NCBI RefSeq assembly: GCF_001894785.1
Contig: NZ_BCWW01000003.1
Coordinates: forward strand, 248,001-312,000
DNA: 64,000 nucleotides
Source of the DNA: Rhodococcoides fascians NBRC 12155 = LMG 3623
GTDB taxonomy: Bacteria; Actinomycetota; Actinomycetes; Mycobacteriales; Mycobacteriaceae
Direction of reading: 5' to 3'
Below are positions 18,743 to 27,463 of this stretch, piece after piece (the first letter of the stretch is position 1; the number at the start of each line of letters is the position of its first letter). The translations under genes were made by a program, and so were the position numbers. The notes under the pieces were generated by a model. It did not search any database. It was given only the letters and a program-made list of their open reading frames with translations, and was not told the DNA's origin.

Positions 18743-18857
18743 CACTGCCTCCCGAGCGTCGAGGCCGCAGCAGCGGGCGAGTTGTGTTCTGTGACAGTGC
18801 GCATGTGTGTCCTCGGTGCTAGGTGTGGGTCTGCGGTGTGCGATCGAAGATCGGGTG

Positions 18858-20219
18858 TCAGGAAACGATTCTCGAGACTATGTCCGCGGCGGTGCGGTGA
18901 CCCATGCGGATTGCGCCGTCGACGTGTTGGTAGCCCTCCGCGGCGATGTCGGAGCAGGAGAAGTGAATCGGGCCGACGGGGGTGCGGCTGTCCTTGCCGT
19001 AGCGGTGCAGACCCCCCAGATCGAAGCTGGCCGCGTACGCACCACGGGTCCATTCTTCCGAACCCCAGTCCGACTCGTAGTAGACGACCGGCTCGGTTGC
19101 CTTGGGCCCCAGGTAATGTGCGATCGATTCGAGGATCGTCGCGCGGCGCTCCTGCTCGTCGAGCTCGAACATCGCGTCTGCCTTGGCGTCGGACACGAAG
19201 CCGACCAGTGTTCCGCGGCTGTCCTGATAGTTGGTGTTGTCGTACACCTCCTGCACGATCTCTGAGGCACCGAAGCCGGTTCCCGACAATCCGTCCTCGC
19301 GCCAGAACGGGGTGTCGTAGACGGCATGGACCTTGATCACAAGTCCGAGGGACTGATGCTGGTGCATCTGATGCTGGCGACGCGGGAGCGGCGGGTCGTA
19401 GGAGATGCGCGAGTACAGGTTCGGCGGAACGGCGAGAACGACCCGCTTGGCGTGTACCTCGATGTCGCCGTCGGCGAATGCTGTTGCGCCGTCGGAGTTC
19501 CACCGCACCGTTCGCACCGGCGCGTTGAGGATGACGTCGTCGCCGAGGGCGGCCGCCATGCGGATCGACACCTGCTGCATGCCACCGACGACGCGCTTGT
19601 CGAGGATGAAGTTCTCGTCCACCAAGTGCGAGAACGATCCCGCCGAGGCGGCCATCAAGACTGCTTGCAGTGCCGAGAACGCGTGCGCAGGTTTGGTGAG
19701 CATGCCACCGGCGATGAACATGCCGATGTTTCCTCGTGCCTCGGCATCGTCGGACTCACGAATCAGCCACTGCTCGAACGAGATCGTGTCCAGTTCACGC
19801 GCCATCGGGTGCGCCCACGGCTCCTCGGGGCCGACCTGGGCGGCCAAGTCGTCGAGCAGTGCGACGAGTCGGTCCATCTCTTTCTCGGTGGTCTCGTCGA
19901 CGGGGAACGAGTCACCCGAGTAACGGGTCCGCTCGCCCGCGGCGGAGATGTAGACGGACTCGCCCTCGCGGTATCGGTCGAACGTGTCGAGGCCGAGCTC
20001 ACCGATCAGCGCGATGAGAGATTCCTGATCGGGTGAGACCCACTGACCGCCGATTTCGAGGCTCGCACCGTCGATGGTGTTCGTCCAGGTACGTCCTCCG
20101 ACGCGGTCGCGCGCTTCCAGCACGGCGACGGACAATCCTGCTTTGCGGAGCTCGGTTGCTGCGGCCAGGCCGGAAGGGCCGGCCCCGACGATAGCGACGT
20201 CACGGTCGAGGGTGGGCAC
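18858..20219 (-). CDS. puo: putrescine oxidase (flavin monoamine oxidase)
   Basis: A 453-residue FAD amine oxidase that turns putrescine into 4-aminobutanal, ammonia and hydrogen peroxide. The protein matches from memory the Rhodococcus PuoRh type almost throughout. The dinucleotide motif is VAIVGAGPSGLAAA near residue 8, the FAD motif GGRTWT follows, and the C-terminal flavin motif is HVDGAIRMGHRTA. The start is GTG 20219, with AAAGGAG seven bases before it; no signal peptide is present. It stands between its GntR neighbour and the agmatine deiminase gene. The hydrogen peroxide made would be handled by catalases. Confidence 0.95.
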   Translation of the reverse strand: MPTLDRDVAIVGAGPSGLAAATELRKAGLSVAVLEARDRVGGRTWTNTIDGASLEIGGQWVSPDQESLIALIGELGLDTFDRYREGESVYISAAGERTRYSGDSFPVDETTEKEMDRLVALLDDLAAQVGPEEPWAHPMARELDTISFEQWLIRESDDAEARGNIGMFIAGGMLTKPAHAFSALQAVLMAASAGSFSHLVDENFILDKRVVGGMQQVSIRMAAALGDDVILNAPVRTVRWNSDGATAFADGDIEVHAKRVVLAVPPNLYSRISYDPPLPRRQHQMHQHQSLGLVIKVHAVYDTPFWREDGLSGTGFGASEIVQEVYDNTNYQDSRGTLVGFVSDAKADAMFELDEQERRATILESIAHYLGPKATEPVVYYESDWGSEEWTRGAYAASFDLGGLHRYGKDSRTPVGPIHFSCSDIAAEGYQHVDGAIRMGHRTAADIVSRIVS

Positions 20220-20244
20220 TGTCGAGCTCCTTTGTTCGCGGTCG

Positions 20245-20260
20245 ATCGGCCCGGGCCGAT
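20245..20260. promoter_or_regulatory. perfect 16-bp palindrome in the puo leader
   Basis: ATCGGCCCGGGCCGAT is a perfect 16-bp palindrome 25 bp before the putrescine oxidase start. It could be an operator for a dimeric regulator or a hairpin in the leader. It is unlike the GntR sites at 21121 and 21207. Confidence 0.4.
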
Positions 20261-20372
20261 AGCACTTCGATTCTGTCCGGAATCCACCCGATCCGCACAC
20301 GACGAAGTGGCCAATCGAGCGCATTCTCGCGCACCGTTTCGGACAATAGGCTGGTGTGATCGGCGGTAAAAA

Positions 20373-21092
20373 TCAGTTTGCGAGCGGTGTGATCGCCTCG
20401 AGCACGTCGGCGAGGTGATCGTGCATCGCCTTCCGGGCGCGAACCGGATCACGTTCTGCAATAGCGTGATAAATGCTGCGGTGGGCATCGACGGAGCGTT
20501 GCATCCGCTGCTCGGTCTGAAAACTCGCCTGCCTCGACGGTGCCATCCACTCGTTGGTCTCGGTCACGAGCCTGGTGAGCATGGAGTTGTGGGCAAGGCC
20601 GGCGATCGCGAGATGGAACTGCACGTCGCAGAGTTGCATCACCTGCAGAGACGGCGGCCGATTTACGAGCTCTCGCTCGGACGTTTCGAGTGGAGTGCGT
20701 AAGGCATGTAACTCGGACGTGCGGTGGCGGACGGCGGCACGCTCGGCAATGGGTGGTTCGACGACCGTGCGTAGATCCATCACCTCGCGAACGGTGCGTT
20801 GGTCACTGCTCATGCTTCCGAAGATGCTTCCTTCGGCCAGAGCGCGCATCTCCAGTGGTGCGACGATGCGGCCGGCGCGGGGCCTGCGCGTCAGATAACC
20901 CCGCAATTCGAGATCCTGAAGTGCATGGCGGATCGAGATTCGCGACGCTCCGAGCATCGTCACCAGGGCGCGTTCGCTGGGCAGCTTCGATCCCGCCTCG
21001 ACGCGACCGCTGTCGATCAGCTGCGCGATCCTGGCGCTGAGCAGCTCGGGGACCGACGCCGCTTCGACGTCTATCTCGGACCACGCTGTCAT
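20373..21092 (-). CDS. GntR family (FadR subfamily) transcriptional regulator
   Basis: A 239-residue regulator with an N-terminal winged helix (KLPSERALVTMLGASRISIRHALQDLELRGYL) and an all-helical FCD ligand domain in which Asp/His residues would hold a metal or carboxylate. It is divergent from the POT transporter gene; the 205-bp gap holds two copies of a CTGGTCCTACCA site, which fits the FadR-type consensus. It also lies just upstream of puo on the same strand. It likely controls peptide uptake and gamma-glutamyl breakdown, and perhaps amine use. Confidence 0.92.
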   Translation of the reverse strand: MTAWSEIDVEAASVPELLSARIAQLIDSGRVEAGSKLPSERALVTMLGASRISIRHALQDLELRGYLTRRPRAGRIVAPLEMRALAEGSIFGSMSSDQRTVREVMDLRTVVEPPIAERAAVRHRTSELHALRTPLETSERELVNRPPSLQVMQLCDVQFHLAIAGLAHNSMLTRLVTETNEWMAPSRQASFQTEQRMQRSVDAHRSIYHAIAERDPVRARKAMHDHLADVLEAITPLAN

Positions 21093-21120
21093 GGAAAGCC
21101 CCGTCCCCGCAGGTTACGAA

Positions 21121-21132
21121 CTGGTCCTACCA
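21121..21132. promoter_or_regulatory. GntR operator copy 1
   Basis: CTGGTCCTACCA: TGGT and ACCA arms around a 3-base centre, 29 bp before the GntR start on the minus strand. It is the same site as the one at 21207. Its position suits autoregulation. Confidence 0.65.
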
Positions 21133-21206
21133 AAATACCAGACTCACTCTGTTTCCCCAGTAAAGATCCGTTGACGTGTAAATATCCCACTCTTCACCTT
21201 GACGGT

Positions 21207-21219
21207 CTGGTCCTACCAG
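21207..21219. promoter_or_regulatory. GntR operator copy 2
   Basis: CTGGTCCTACCAG has 5-bp inverted arms (CTGGT / ACCAG) around a 3-base centre, 79 bp before the POT transporter start. The two copies are 86 bp apart centre to centre, close to eight helical turns, which would allow looping or joint control of the divergent genes. Confidence 0.65.
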
Positions 21220-21297
21220 TTTTAATCAAGACATCGTGACAACGGTCACTCATTCTCCTGAACCACTGATTCTCATGGACCCCAGAGGTGGACCAGC

Positions 21298-22776
21298 ATG
21301 ACAACGGACGGAACACTCCACAAGCCGAACGCGAGCGGAGATCACGGCTCGATCGGCTCGACGTTCCGTGATCAGCCGCGTGGGCTCGTGACGCTGGCCG
21401 GCACGGAGTTGTGGGAGCGATTCAGCTTCTACGGCCTACAGGTGATCCTCGCGTATTACCTGTACTACTCGCTCGTCGACGGCGGGCTCGGACTCGACGT
21501 CGGAGTGGCAGTCGGTATCGCCGGATCCTACGGCGGCGCAGTCTATATCGCGCAGATGGTCGGAGCGTGGGTCGCGGACCGGCTCGTCGCGCCGCGAACA
21601 GTGGTTCTCTACTCCGCCATCTCCATCATCCTCGGCCACGTGGTGCTCGCTCTGGTCACGACGACTGTGGGTATGGGCGCAGGACTGTTGTTGATCGTCA
21701 TCGGCACCGGCGGACTCAAGGTCAACGTCACCGCGATGGTCGGGATGCTCTATGCGAACGATGATCCCAAACGCGACTCGGGATACTCGCTGTACTACAT
21801 GGGTATATCGCTCGGTGCATTCCTCGGCCCGCTGCTCACCGGTGCCCTGCAGAGCTCGGCCGGTTTCCACATCGCCTTCGGCGCGGCGGCAGTGGGCATG
21901 CTGATCGGCCTGGCCCAGTACGTGGTCGGGTACAAGCATCTGCCCGAGGCCACCCGAACGGTACCCAATCCGCTTCCGCGCTCGCGTCGGGCCGCGGCCG
22001 CAGCTCTCGCCGGATCGGTCACCCTGGTCATCGTTGCCGCGGCCGTCAGCGGCCTCCTGAATCTCGACAATCTGGGAACCGTGCTGACCGCGATCATCGT
22101 GATCGCCAGCATCGCCTACTTCGCAATGCTGTTGTTCTCGAGGAAAGTCGACGCCACCGAGCATCGACGAGTGCTCGCCTACATTCCGGTGTTCCTCAGT
22201 AGCTTGCTGTTCTGGACGTTGCTGTTCCAGTTGTTCACCACCCTGGCGGTGTACATGGACACCCGCGTCGATCTGACGGTCGGCTCGTTGACGATCCCTG
22301 CGGCAACCGTGATCACGTTGGAAGGTCTCTTCGCCACTGTCATCGCTCCGATCTATGCCGTCGTCTGGACGCGGATGGGCAGCCGGCAGCCCAGTCCCGG
22401 AACGAAAATCGTCGTGGGAATCGGCCTGCTGGCGGTGGCGATGGCCATGTTCGCGGCAATGGCGGGCACATCAGGGGCGACGAATTCCGTTGTGCTGGTT
22501 CTCGTTGCGATGTTGCTGTTCGGTGCCGGCGAGATAGCCGTCGTACCGTCCGTCCTGTCGGCCACGGCGCAGCTCGCACCCGCATCGCACAAGGCCGGCA
22601 TGACCTCGCTGTACTTCCTCACGATGGCAGGAGGATCGACGCTGGCCGGCTTGCTCGCTCAGAAATACTCTGCAACAACCGAACTGACGTTCTTCGGTGC
22701 GACGGCGGCGGCGTCGATCGTCGCCGCGGCGGTGCTGTACGGTGCCTATCGCACGCTCATCGCACGAGCGCTCTGA
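21298..22776 (+). CDS. POT/PTR family peptide:proton symporter
   Basis: A 492-residue membrane transporter with 12 to 14 hydrophobic segments. The first-helix signature TELWERFSFYGLQ (the ExxERFxxYG motif of proton-coupled oligopeptide transporters) is clear, and so is the PTR2 region with YMGISLGAFLGPLL. It should bring di- or tripeptides into the cell with protons. ATG 21298 is preceded by AGAGGTGG. It is followed by gamma-glutamyltransferase, which suggests joint use of peptides or gamma-glutamyl compounds. Confidence 0.93.
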   Translation: MTTDGTLHKPNASGDHGSIGSTFRDQPRGLVTLAGTELWERFSFYGLQVILAYYLYYSLVDGGLGLDVGVAVGIAGSYGGAVYIAQMVGAWVADRLVAPRTVVLYSAISIILGHVVLALVTTTVGMGAGLLLIVIGTGGLKVNVTAMVGMLYANDDPKRDSGYSLYYMGISLGAFLGPLLTGALQSSAGFHIAFGAAAVGMLIGLAQYVVGYKHLPEATRTVPNPLPRSRRAAAAALAGSVTLVIVAAAVSGLLNLDNLGTVLTAIIVIASIAYFAMLLFSRKVDATEHRRVLAYIPVFLSSLLFWTLLFQLFTTLAVYMDTRVDLTVGSLTIPAATVITLEGLFATVIAPIYAVVWTRMGSRQPSPGTKIVVGIGLLAVAMAMFAAMAGTSGATNSVVLVLVAMLLFGAGEIAVVPSVLSATAQLAPASHKAGMTSLYFLTMAGGSTLAGLLAQKYSATTELTFFGATAAASIVAAAVLYGAYRTLIARAL

Positions 22777-22801
22777 CGTGACACTTCCATGACGTGACAC
22801 T
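22774..22801. repeat. direct repeat TGACGTGACACT, two copies
   Basis: The 12-bp unit occurs at 22774-22785 (including the stop codon of the transporter) and at 22790-22801, with a 16-bp period. It lies in the 109-bp gap before gamma-glutamyltransferase. It could be a short slippage repeat or a regulator half-site pair. Confidence 0.5.
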
Positions 22802-22885
22802 GCTCCAACGCAACACTTTCGGACGAACCCAGAACATGCCCCGACCGATCCTGCTCTCGGATCGGCCGCACTCGAGGAGATATTC

Positions 22886-24472
22886 ATGCCCGAACAGTCG
22901 CAACCGGCACCCGGCGTGGCAATCGCCGCGCCGCACACCGCGGCCGTCGACGCTGCCCGCACGATCGTCGAAGCCGGTGGCAACGCCGTCGATGCAGCGG
23001 TCGCTGCAGCTGCGGCCCTCACCGTGGTCTACCCGCACATGTGCAGTGTGGGCGGTGACGTCATCGCGTTGCTGCGAACGAGCGACGGCAGCACCACCTG
23101 TGTCAACGCATCGGGAGCATACGGTTCGGCCGCATCCGTGGACCAACTGTTCGAGACGATCGAGACCATGCCGATCAACGGTCCGCTGACGGTGTCCGTT
23201 CCGGGTGCAGTGTCCGGGTGGGCGGCTCTGCTCGACGCCGGTGGCTCGCTGCCGTTACGCAACGTACTGGCACCAGCAATTTCGCTTGCCACAGAGGGGT
23301 TTCCGGCCAGCCCCGGACTCGTCGAGATGATCGAGCTCGACCGTGACGCACTGATCACCGATCCAGGCTTGCGCGCGAAATTCTTCGTCGATGGTCAGCC
23401 GATCCCCGTCGGGCACCTCGTCGTGCAGCCCGAGTTGGCCCGGACCCTGACGGACCTGGCGACCGACGGCCTCGGTTCGTTCTATCGCGGTCACACGGCC
23501 GACCGATTCGCCGCCGGACTGAAGAAACTCGACGTGCCGGTATCGAGAGAGGATCTCGAACGTCATCGTCCGATCGTCGAAGAACCTCTGGTGCGCGAAT
23601 TCGACGGATTCTCGGTGGCCACGGCACCACCGAACTCGCAGGGCTACACTCTGATTCGATCTCTCGGTGCCGCCTTGTCCGGGAGTGCGTCTGCGGGGGA
23701 TGTCGACGCCGGGGTATTGGCCGAGATCTTCTACGATTCCGACGAGCATCGTGATACCTACCTCGCCGACCCACGCTGTGCCACTGTGGATATCCACGAT
23801 CAGCTGACCCCGGCCGGCTTCGCGGCACTTCACGAGGCGGCGGCAGCCCGGGTGGCAGGAGCCGAACGTCAGACATCGACCGCGTCTCCGCGTCCGGGCG
23901 GTGACACCGTCGGAATCGCCGTCGTAGCGAAGGACGGCACAGCAGTGTCGTTGATACAGTCCGTCTTTCACTCGTTCGGAGCGCAGATCCTCGAGCCCGA
24001 CACCGGACTCGTGCTGCACAACCGAGCTGCGTTCTTCACTCTCGATGCCGCGTCGCCCAATCGCGTCGAGTCCGGAAAGCGGCCCGCGCACACGCTCGTT
24101 CCGGTAATCGTGGACTGGGCGGACGGAGCGGTGTCCGCCCACTCGACCATGGGAGGCAAAGCGCAGTCGCAGATTCACACCCAGTTGATCCTGCGGGCGC
24201 TGCGTGGATTCGATCCGCAGCAGACCGTCTCCGCGCCCCGATTCATCGTCGGCGGATTGGAAGCCGGCACACCCAACGGTTCGGTACTGGTCGAGCCGAC
24301 ATTGGAGGACTCCGCCGTCGAACAGATCTCGCAGACGGTGTTCACCGTCAAGCATGGCACCGAATTGGACAGTAACGCAGGTCATTCCATGGTGGCCAGG
24401 GTTTCATCCGACGGAACGCTCGGTGCCGGCGCGGACCCGCGCAGTGACGGCGGCGTGTGGGTGACCGCATGA
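22886..24472 (+). CDS. ggt: gamma-glutamyltransferase
   Basis: A 528-residue Ntn-hydrolase that cleaves or transfers gamma-glutamyl groups (glutathione or gamma-glutamyl amines). The proenzyme should split before the nucleophile Thr341 in GGDTVGIAVV; the small subunit then shows VFHSFGAQI and the GGKAQSQIHTQ region typical of the family. No signal peptide is visible, so it looks cytoplasmic, unlike the E. coli periplasmic enzyme. It is in one operon with the POT transporter and overlaps the next gene (ATGA). Confidence 0.92.
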   Translation: MPEQSQPAPGVAIAAPHTAAVDAARTIVEAGGNAVDAAVAAAAALTVVYPHMCSVGGDVIALLRTSDGSTTCVNASGAYGSAASVDQLFETIETMPINGPLTVSVPGAVSGWAALLDAGGSLPLRNVLAPAISLATEGFPASPGLVEMIELDRDALITDPGLRAKFFVDGQPIPVGHLVVQPELARTLTDLATDGLGSFYRGHTADRFAAGLKKLDVPVSREDLERHRPIVEEPLVREFDGFSVATAPPNSQGYTLIRSLGAALSGSASAGDVDAGVLAEIFYDSDEHRDTYLADPRCATVDIHDQLTPAGFAALHEAAAARVAGAERQTSTASPRPGGDTVGIAVVAKDGTAVSLIQSVFHSFGAQILEPDTGLVLHNRAAFFTLDAASPNRVESGKRPAHTLVPVIVDWADGAVSAHSTMGGKAQSQIHTQLILRALRGFDPQQTVSAPRFIVGGLEAGTPNGSVLVEPTLEDSAVEQISQTVFTVKHGTELDSNAGHSMVARVSSDGTLGAGADPRSDGGVWVTA

Positions 24473-25209
24473 GTCTCGACGAGTCGGTATCGGCCGAAGA
24501 ACATTCCGAAAGCCCCAGCGTGGGGCAACGCATCGACAAGGCCGTGAACGGTCATCTCCGATTGTGGTCGATGATGGTGCTGACGATGGTGACCGGCATG
24601 CTGGACGCCGTCGGCTACCTCGGGCTCGACCGCATCTTCACCGGAAACATGACCGGCAACATCGTCATCCTCGGTATGGGGGTGGCAGGTGAGGACGGAC
24701 TCCCGATCGTCGGCCCGCTGGTAGCGCTGTTCGCCTTCGTGCTCGGTGCCGCGCTGGCTGGGGTGACGCTTCGCTCGGCTGCGCCGGGATGGAACATTCG
24801 GGTCACCGCGATCTTCGCAGTGGGAACGCTGGCACTTCTCGCAGCAGGCGTCACGCTGCTGGTGGTCGACGTGCAGGGCAACTCGCCGCTCGGTATCGCG
24901 ATCGCCAGTGTCATCGCAGTCGACATGGGGGCTCAGGCGCTCGCTGCGCGCTTCCTCGCGGTCAAGGACATGACGACCGTCGTCGTCACGTCGACCATCA
25001 CCTCGCTCGCCGGCGAGTCGTTCGTCGGCCAGGGCCCCGGTCGGCTGTTCAACCGGCGGCTCTGGGCGATCCTCGTGCTGTTCGTCGGTGCCGTCATCGG
25101 TGCGCTGCTACTCCGGGTGGATATCGCGATACCGGTGTTGCTCGGTGCCGCGCTGACCGCCGCCGTCGCGGCCCTGGGTCATTGGGCCTGGGACCGAGCT
25201 TCGGGCTGA
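24469..25209 (+). CDS. YoaK/DUF1275 family membrane protein
   Basis: A 246-residue integral membrane protein with about six hydrophobic segments. The DUF1275 hallmark is VTGMLDAVGYLGLDRIFTGN, followed by MTGNIVILG. The family function is not known. The start is fixed by the ATGA overlap with gamma-glutamyltransferase, so it belongs to the peptide operon. Its 3' end overlaps the convergent next gene by 31 bp. A second DUF1275 gene lies at 51201. Confidence 0.9.
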   Translation: MSLDESVSAEEHSESPSVGQRIDKAVNGHLRLWSMMVLTMVTGMLDAVGYLGLDRIFTGNMTGNIVILGMGVAGEDGLPIVGPLVALFAFVLGAALAGVTLRSAAPGWNIRVTAIFAVGTLALLAAGVTLLVVDVQGNSPLGIAIASVIAVDMGAQALAARFLAVKDMTTVVVTSTITSLAGESFVGQGPGRLFNRRLWAILVLFVGAVIGALLLRVDIAIPVLLGAALTAAVAALGHWAWDRASG

Positions 25210-26333
25210 GCCGCACCGGCGTCGTCGGTGCGGGACCGTTCTGCACTGTGCTGACGCCGGAGCATCTCTCGGTGGCCGTACGTAGCGTTGAGGATGTCGC
25301 TGCGATCGGACACCGACGACCCCACTGCTCCGGCGACCGTGCCCAACGACGCCGCCAACCAGGCCAGTGACAGGTAGTCCGCCGTGTTTGCTTCTCGCCC
25401 GATCTGAGCGGTGAGAAACTCGGGCGAGATCACCACGGCAGCAGAGAGCAACACGACCGCGAACAGGACTGCGTACATACACAGCACGCCGGCCACGACG
25501 GTGCCGAGGGTGGCAGAGTTGTAGATCCAGCGATCGGTGGTCGAGGAGCGGAACCGTCGGTGCTCCCAGAGGCCGTGCGGAAAGATCAGCCACACCGTGA
25601 TGGCCACGATGGCGGCGACGCCGATCAGTGTGAGCCGGGCAGGAGTCATCGAGGCCGCCATCTGCCAGATGCTCGCGTAGAACACACCGAACGCCGACGC
25701 GGCGCTCGCGGCCGCGAGCACGCTCGACAGTGCGGGGACGAGACGCCACGGCCGATTGCAGCGAATCATGCCCATGATCATGCGTGTTCGGCCGAACATG
25801 CCGGGAGTGAGCAGGATTCGCTCTCCGCCACCGTCGGGGTCGGGGCCCGGAGCCCACTTGGACATCGACCGTCGCAGGTGTGGCCGCGAGGCAGTATCGC
25901 TGCGGAGGAGATCGTGCACGATGGCGATGGCCACCGCCACAGCGCGACGCCGTACTCCTATGGTGCCGAACGAGGGTACGTACAAAGCACCGGTCGAACC
26001 GTCACGCAATTCGGCGACGACCGGGCTGGCCCCGACGCGTCGCGGAACCTCGGAGATGCAGAGCGCCAGGTCGAATGTGTTGGTGGCCTGAATGGCCTCC
26101 AGCCACTGACCCAACGGCGCAGAACCTGCCTCGGTGGGAGGCAGCGTGACTGCGGGCCGGGCCGTGTCCAGTCGGGCATCGGTTCCGTCGATCGTGATGG
26201 TGGGCGGAAGTTCCTGTTCGATGGCGGCCGCTATCGTCGACGCGAATCCCTCGTCGGCCACCAACCCGATCGTGATCGTTCGTTGTCCTTCGCTTTCGGC
26301 CCCCGAGCCGTTGTCTGTCTTGTCGAAAACCAT
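25179..26333 (-). CDS. membrane protein of unknown function, soluble N-domain plus four TM
   Basis: A protein of about 384 residues. The first half is soluble and reads like a degenerate alpha/beta domain (TITIGLVADEGFASTIAAAIE); the second half has four hydrophobic segments (for example LVPALSSVLAAASAASAFGVF and TLIGVAAIVAITVWLIF) and a charged tail. I do not recognise a named family. ATG 26333 is used, but a GTG at 26366 in the same frame is possible; neither has a strong ribosome binding site. It follows the small gene at 26382 in the same direction, so the two may form an operon. Confidence 0.75.
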   Translation of the reverse strand: MVFDKTDNGSGAESEGQRTITIGLVADEGFASTIAAAIEQELPPTITIDGTDARLDTARPAVTLPPTEAGSAPLGQWLEAIQATNTFDLALCISEVPRRVGASPVVAELRDGSTGALYVPSFGTIGVRRRAVAVAIAIVHDLLRSDTASRPHLRRSMSKWAPGPDPDGGGERILLTPGMFGRTRMIMGMIRCNRPWRLVPALSSVLAAASAASAFGVFYASIWQMAASMTPARLTLIGVAAIVAITVWLIFPHGLWEHRRFRSSTTDRWIYNSATLGTVVAGVLCMYAVLFAVVLLSAAVVISPEFLTAQIGREANTADYLSLAWLAASLGTVAGAVGSSVSDRSDILNATYGHREMLRRQHSAERSRTDDAGAAQPEARSQAQ

Positions 26334-26381
26334 CTTGTCGCGGTACCCCGGACCAGGCGCCCTCACACACCGAGCCGGACG

Positions 26382-26642
26382 TCAGCACACGGGTTCGGGT
26401 TCACCCTTCGAGATCTGGAAGCGGCTGTGCAGTGCGTCCAGTTGGCGGTGCAATTCGTAGAGCGCCTGCTTCTGAGCGCGGGCCTCGTCGGTGTGCCACT
26501 TCGCGCTGCGGGGGTCGCCCACCCGGAAGGCCTTGTGGGCGTAGTTCTCGGAGACCTCGATTCGGCTCGATGTCGACGCAATTTCGGCCGCGAGCATGTT
26601 GGCGAACACACGGGCCTGAGCCACATCCGAACTGTCCGGCAC
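26382..26642 (-). CDS. small conserved-looking protein, 86 residues
   Basis: A soluble, helical, charged protein (ARVFANMLAAEIAS, EARAQKQALYELHRQLDAL) that looks like a coiled coil. No family is recognised. GTG 26642 is preferred because GAGAGGA lies 5 bases before it; the frame is open further upstream to an ATG at 26684 with no ribosome binding site. It lies upstream of the membrane protein gene and is probably cotranscribed with it. Confidence 0.65.
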   Translation of the reverse strand: MPDSSDVAQARVFANMLAAEIASTSSRIEVSENYAHKAFRVGDPRSAKWHTDEARAQKQALYELHRQLDALHSRFQISKGEPEPVC

Positions 26643-26786
26643 GGCAATCCTCTCTGAACGTGGCGTGATACTCGCGATCACCATAACGGACTCGAAAAAG
26701 ACCGCTGGATCGGTTTTCGCGCACAAACCATGCGACATAGGCGAGACGCCAGTGCCTCTGCCGAAACGGGTAGTAGTCTGCTGTTC

Positions 26787-27317
26787 GTGCCCGCGACCCC
26801 GGACGGATCCGCAGCCCTGCGCGGGTCTGCCGTCGGCGCTCTGACGGCAACGATCACCGCCACCGCGCACGCATTCGGCGGAGGTATGTTCCCCTCCGAC
26901 GCCGCGATCGTCCTGTTGGCACTGGTGTGCGCGGGACTCGGTTACGCCGCAGGCTCAGTGCCGATCGTCATCGCGCCTCGCCTGCAGCTGATGGCGACGC
27001 TGGCCGCTGCGCAGACGATCGGACACGTGCTGCTGACGATCGTCGACGGCGATCACCACGGTTCGGTGCTGACGCAGCAGATGCTTGCGGCCCACGCGAT
27101 CGCGATCGTCGTCGGCGCGGTGATCGTGCACGGGGCCGAGCGTGGGATCTCGCACGCAGCCACCGTTGTTCGTCGAATACTCCCGATACTGGCAATTCTC
27201 GTCGTCGACGACTCGCAGAGTGCCGCCCCGCTTCCGCTGTATCGCACACCCGGCGTCCACCGGCTCCTCGATCTCTCGGGCTCCGGGAACCGCGGACCGC
27301 CTGCCGCGTCGTACTGA
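26787..27317 (+). CDS. small membrane protein upstream of the PepSY gene
   Basis: A protein of about 176 residues with four hydrophobic segments (for example AAIVLLALVCAGLGYAAG and MLAAHAIAIVVGAVIV) and a HisHis pair (GDHHG) between them. The function is unknown. GTG 26787 is tentative: a TAGTCT -10-like box ends eight bases before it, which would fit a leaderless message. An ATG at 26730 gives a longer form with a basic tail. It lies 146 bp before the PepSY gene; together they may serve metal or cell-surface handling, a guess from the His-rich neighbour. Confidence 0.6.
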   Translation: MPATPDGSAALRGSAVGALTATITATAHAFGGGMFPSDAAIVLLALVCAGLGYAAGSVPIVIAPRLQLMATLAAAQTIGHVLLTIVDGDHHGSVLTQQMLAAHAIAIVVGAVIVHGAERGISHAATVVRRILPILAILVVDDSQSAAPLPLYRTPGVHRLLDLSGSGNRGPPAASY

Positions 27318-27463
27318 CCGCAGCCTCCCACCTACCGCTCCTGCACCGCGGGGGCGAGCAGAGCTGCGGCAATTTTTTCACGCGCACAGCACGATTCGCT
27401 CGACATCGAGTCGACCCGTGCCCACGGCGCGCGCCCACCCCTGCTTTCACGAAACGAGCTCTC

